Shown here one piece after another: positions 61,958 through 64,000 of a DNA stretch of 64,000 nt. The DNA is taken from assembly GCA_963785645.1 (NCBI GenBank), contig CAWAWG010000005.1, positions 434,001-498,000 of the forward strand. Reading direction: 5' to 3'. A model generated the notes under the pieces. The model did no database searches and was not told the DNA's origin. It saw only the letters and a list, made by a program, of their open reading frames with translations. Source of the stretch: Trebonia sp963785645. GTDB taxonomy: Bacteria; Actinomycetota; Actinomycetes; Streptosporangiales; Streptosporangiaceae. Numbering within the stretch: position 1 is the first letter of the stretch; the number at the start of each line of letters is the position of its first letter. Both the position numbers and the translations under genes were made by a program.

Positions 61958-64000
61958 CTATCCGGCGCTGAACCAGGCGGGAGCGCGGCCGGACCCGTCG
62001 TGCCTGGCCGCGGGGAGCGCCCGAGCGGCCGGCGCGCTCAGCGGCGGTCGTTCGCCGGGTCCCAGCGGAATCACACGCACCACGCGGGCCGCTATCGGAC
62101 GCCAAGGCTCCTGCTCGACCCGGGACTCCCGCCCCGGCGGAGACGGCTCCCGAGCCTGACTCGATTCCTCGGGCGGCGGCGGGCAGGCCGGGGAGGACGC
62201 CGCGTACTCGTACTGGGGCTCGGGGTACTCGGGCTCGGACGACGATGGCTGGGAGGCCGGAACAGTCTGCGCGTCGGTCTCCGCAGCCGGGGTCTCGGCC
62301 GCGCCTGACCGCGTCTCGGTGCGGGGCGGGGCCTGTGCTGGCGCTGGAGGAGAAGGGGCGGCACTGACCGCGGAGTCGAACGCGGTGCGGAGCTTGGCCA
62401 GTTCTCCCGCCGGGTCGGTGAACCAGGCGGTGGACCACAGCCGGTGGACTCGCCAGCCGAGACGCTCCAGGTGCTCTTTGCGCAGCCGGTCCCGGTCGCG
62501 CACGCTCCCTGAATCGCGGTAGCCGGCGCCGTCGGCCTCGATGGCGAGGATCATCCGCGACGGGTCGTCCGGGTGCGCCGCGGCGAAGTCGACCCGGTAG
62601 CCGCCGACGCCGTACTGCGGAGCGACCGTGATGCCCAGCTCCGCGAGCCTGGCGGCCACATCGGATTGGAAGGCGCCGGCGTCGCCGGCCGAGCCTTCCG
62701 GCGGCTGCCAGCCGCCACGGGCGTTGCTCGCGGCAGACGCCGGCTCCGGTGCGACGGGAACGCCGCCGGCCCGCGCGTACTCCAGGTACTCCGCCAGCAG
62801 CCGGGCACCGGGAGCGGTGAGCCTGGACGGGTCGACGTCGTGGCTTGAGAACGAGCTGACCACGGTGAGACGCCGGCGCGCGCGGGTCGCGGCGACGTTC
62901 AGCCGTCGCTCGCCGCCGTCGCGTAGCAGCGGACCCCACTGATACCTCATGCGCCCGTCCGGGTGCTTGCCGTAGCCGACGGAGATGATGATCGCGTCCC
63001 GCTCGTCACCCTGCACCCGTTCCAGGTTCTTGACGAAAAACGGCTCTGGCACGTCTTCCGCGAAGAAAGCCTCCAGGTCCCGGTCGCCGACCAGCGGTGC
63101 CCCAGAGCGCGACCCTGGAGCGTCCTTCCCGGAGGTGCCCGTCGGTGCGAACGGACGGTTGCCCTTCCCGGAGATGTCTGCCGGTGCGGACGAACGGTCG
63201 CCCTTCCCGGAGGTGCCCGACACCGGGGGGTACGGGGGCCAGGGGGACGGGGGGCGGGAGCCCCCCGTGCTTGGAGGCTGTCCCCCCGGGAGATAACCGC
63301 GGTGGCGCTGGGTGCCCGGGCGATGGCCGTGAGAACGGCCCGCAGCGCGGCATCGACGCGCTCCGCGTGCTTGACCCCGAGGGCGATCACCCCGAGTGAC
63401 TCGCCCGGCCTGCTCCTCGCGTGGTCGAGTATGAGCCGGACCACCTCGGCGATCTCGGCCGACACGCCGTCGGCGGCTGCACTGTCACCGGCTGCGCCGG
63501 GCCCGGCAACCGTGTCGCCTGCTCCGTCCTGTCCAACGACCACGTGGCGGAGCACGTCGTCGCGTGCCACTCCGGGGAAGGTGGTCAGCGCGCCGCCGTA
63601 GATCCGCTCGTTGGAGAACGCCACGAGGCGCTCGTCACGGCTTCGGTAGTGCCAGGTCAGCGGACAGGTCGGCAGCAGCGGGCGGAGCGCGTCAAGCACC
63701 GACTCGAACCCGGCGCGCAGTGAGACGAGACCTTCGTCCGGGTCGTCGTCGTCACCGGGGTCGCCCGGGTCGATCTGATGGAAGAAACTGGTCGGCGGCA
63801 GCTGCCTGTCGTCGCCCGCCACTACTACCTGGTGTGCCCTGATCATCGAGCCGATCGCGTCGGCGGGCACCACCTGACTGGCCTCGTCGAAGATCACCAG
63901 GTCGAAGAGGCGGGCGAGCGGCAGGACCTGGCTGACCATCAGCGGTGACATCGCCCAGCACGGCTTCAGCGCGAACAGCACGTCGCCCGCCTGGTCGAGC
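61958..64000 (-). CDS. DUF4011-type SF1 helicase with C-terminal MTES_1575-like nuclease domain, partial and interrupted by a repeat
   Basis: The N-terminal part lies beyond the window. Helicase motifs seen: FDEASQVVPADAIGSMIRAH (Walker B), VVVAGDDRQLPPTSFF (motif III), CPLTWHYRSRDERLVAFSN (motif IV), then after a repeat insertion VQGDERDAIIISVGYGKHP (motif V) and LNVAATRARRRLTVVSSF (motif VI). The C-terminal PD-(D/E)xK nuclease reads YRVDFAAAHPDDPSRMILAI with EADGAGYRD and RLRKEHLERLGWRVHRLW. Between motifs IV and V about 190 bp of minisatellite and G-run repeat (63107-63297) shifts the frame. A tail of about 130 Pro/Ser residues ends the protein. Such helicase-nuclease proteins are suspected anti-invader factors. 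Confidence 0.8.
63107..63297. repeat. Minisatellite and G-run hairpin inside the helicase gene
   Basis: Three copies of a unit of 36-39 bp containing CCCTTCCCGGAGGTG are followed by GGGGGGTACGGGGG and the hairpin halves ending TGTCCCCCCGGGAGATAACC, the same G-run element found between genes elsewhere. On the minus strand the unit can be read as SGKGDRSSAPAD-like peptides. Confidence 0.8.

Overview
The window is GC-rich actinobacterial chromosome. The evidence is the ctaE-qcrC-qcrA-qcrB and ctaC-ctaD-ctaF respiratory operons, the PspA/PspAA and HtpX/PspAB stress genes, DUF3043 and DUF3054 proteins, a likely F420-dependent luciferase-like oxidoreductase, a PimB-like mannosyltransferase and a pyrophosphate-type PfkA. 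The mix resembles Streptosporangiales and relatives, but no rRNA or other clear taxon marker is present, so this placement is an inference.

Layout. 0-3 kb: end of endonuclease IV, DAHP synthase and thiI. 3.4-9.2 kb: a cluster of mobile DNA made of a group II intron inserted beside one arm of a 17-bp inverted repeat, a small MITE-like element, an IS1182 element with a CTAAG target duplication, and an ISAzo13-like element. 9.5-24 kb: core and lifestyle genes (MFS and APC transporters, an Lrp regulator, pfkA-plsC, an esterase, acyl-CoA synthetase, PimB-like glycosyltransferase, an NlpC/P60 hydrolase). 24.6-29.2 kb: an accessory patch with two truncated genes meeting head to head, a translationally coupled trio containing two HTH regulators, and an IS607 element with a serine recombinase and a long TnpB. 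29.3-45.8 kb: DEDDh exonuclease, a 0.65-kb repeat array, an AsnC-domain gene, the cytochrome bc complex and aa3 oxidase operons, trpD, a two-component system, ctaG and a PfkB kinase. 45.9-54 kb: erpA, the Psp/HtpX envelope-stress genes, DUF3043, DedA and citrate synthase. 54-64 kb: a regular hairpin array, an LLM oxidoreductase, paired aldehyde dehydrogenases, an amidase, small membrane proteins and a large helicase-nuclease gene running off the end.

Two features dominate beyond the genes. First, the intergenic DNA is full of structured repeats. The most striking is a hairpin with a fixed 24-nt core (bulge GATAM, inner stem GATGGC/GCCATC, 7-nt pyrimidine-rich loop) set inside outer stems whose sequence differs from copy to copy but stays self-complementary. 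It is single at some loci, doubled with 86-bp spacing before the DAHP synthase gene, and occurs six times at 89-92-bp spacing between gltA and the LLM gene. G-run hairpins ending in GGGAG, a composite repeat of about 170 bp, and a four-copy tandem array are also present; some copies have been captured as protein C-termini, as Shine-Dalgarno sequences, or as an insert inside the helicase gene.

Second, many genes that should be intact (qcrA, qcrB, qcrC, ctaE, trpD, gltA, ctaG, an APC permease) are broken by single-base indels that leave the rest of the protein readable in another frame. Uncorrected sequencing or assembly error is the simplest explanation, and every 'pseudogene' here should be judged in that light.

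Functionally, the respiratory genes form one electron chain from menaquinol through QcrCAB to CtaCDEF, with CtaG as assembly factor; TusA-like and ErpA proteins serve sulfur and Fe-S metabolism, and the Psp/HtpX genes guard the membrane that houses the chain.
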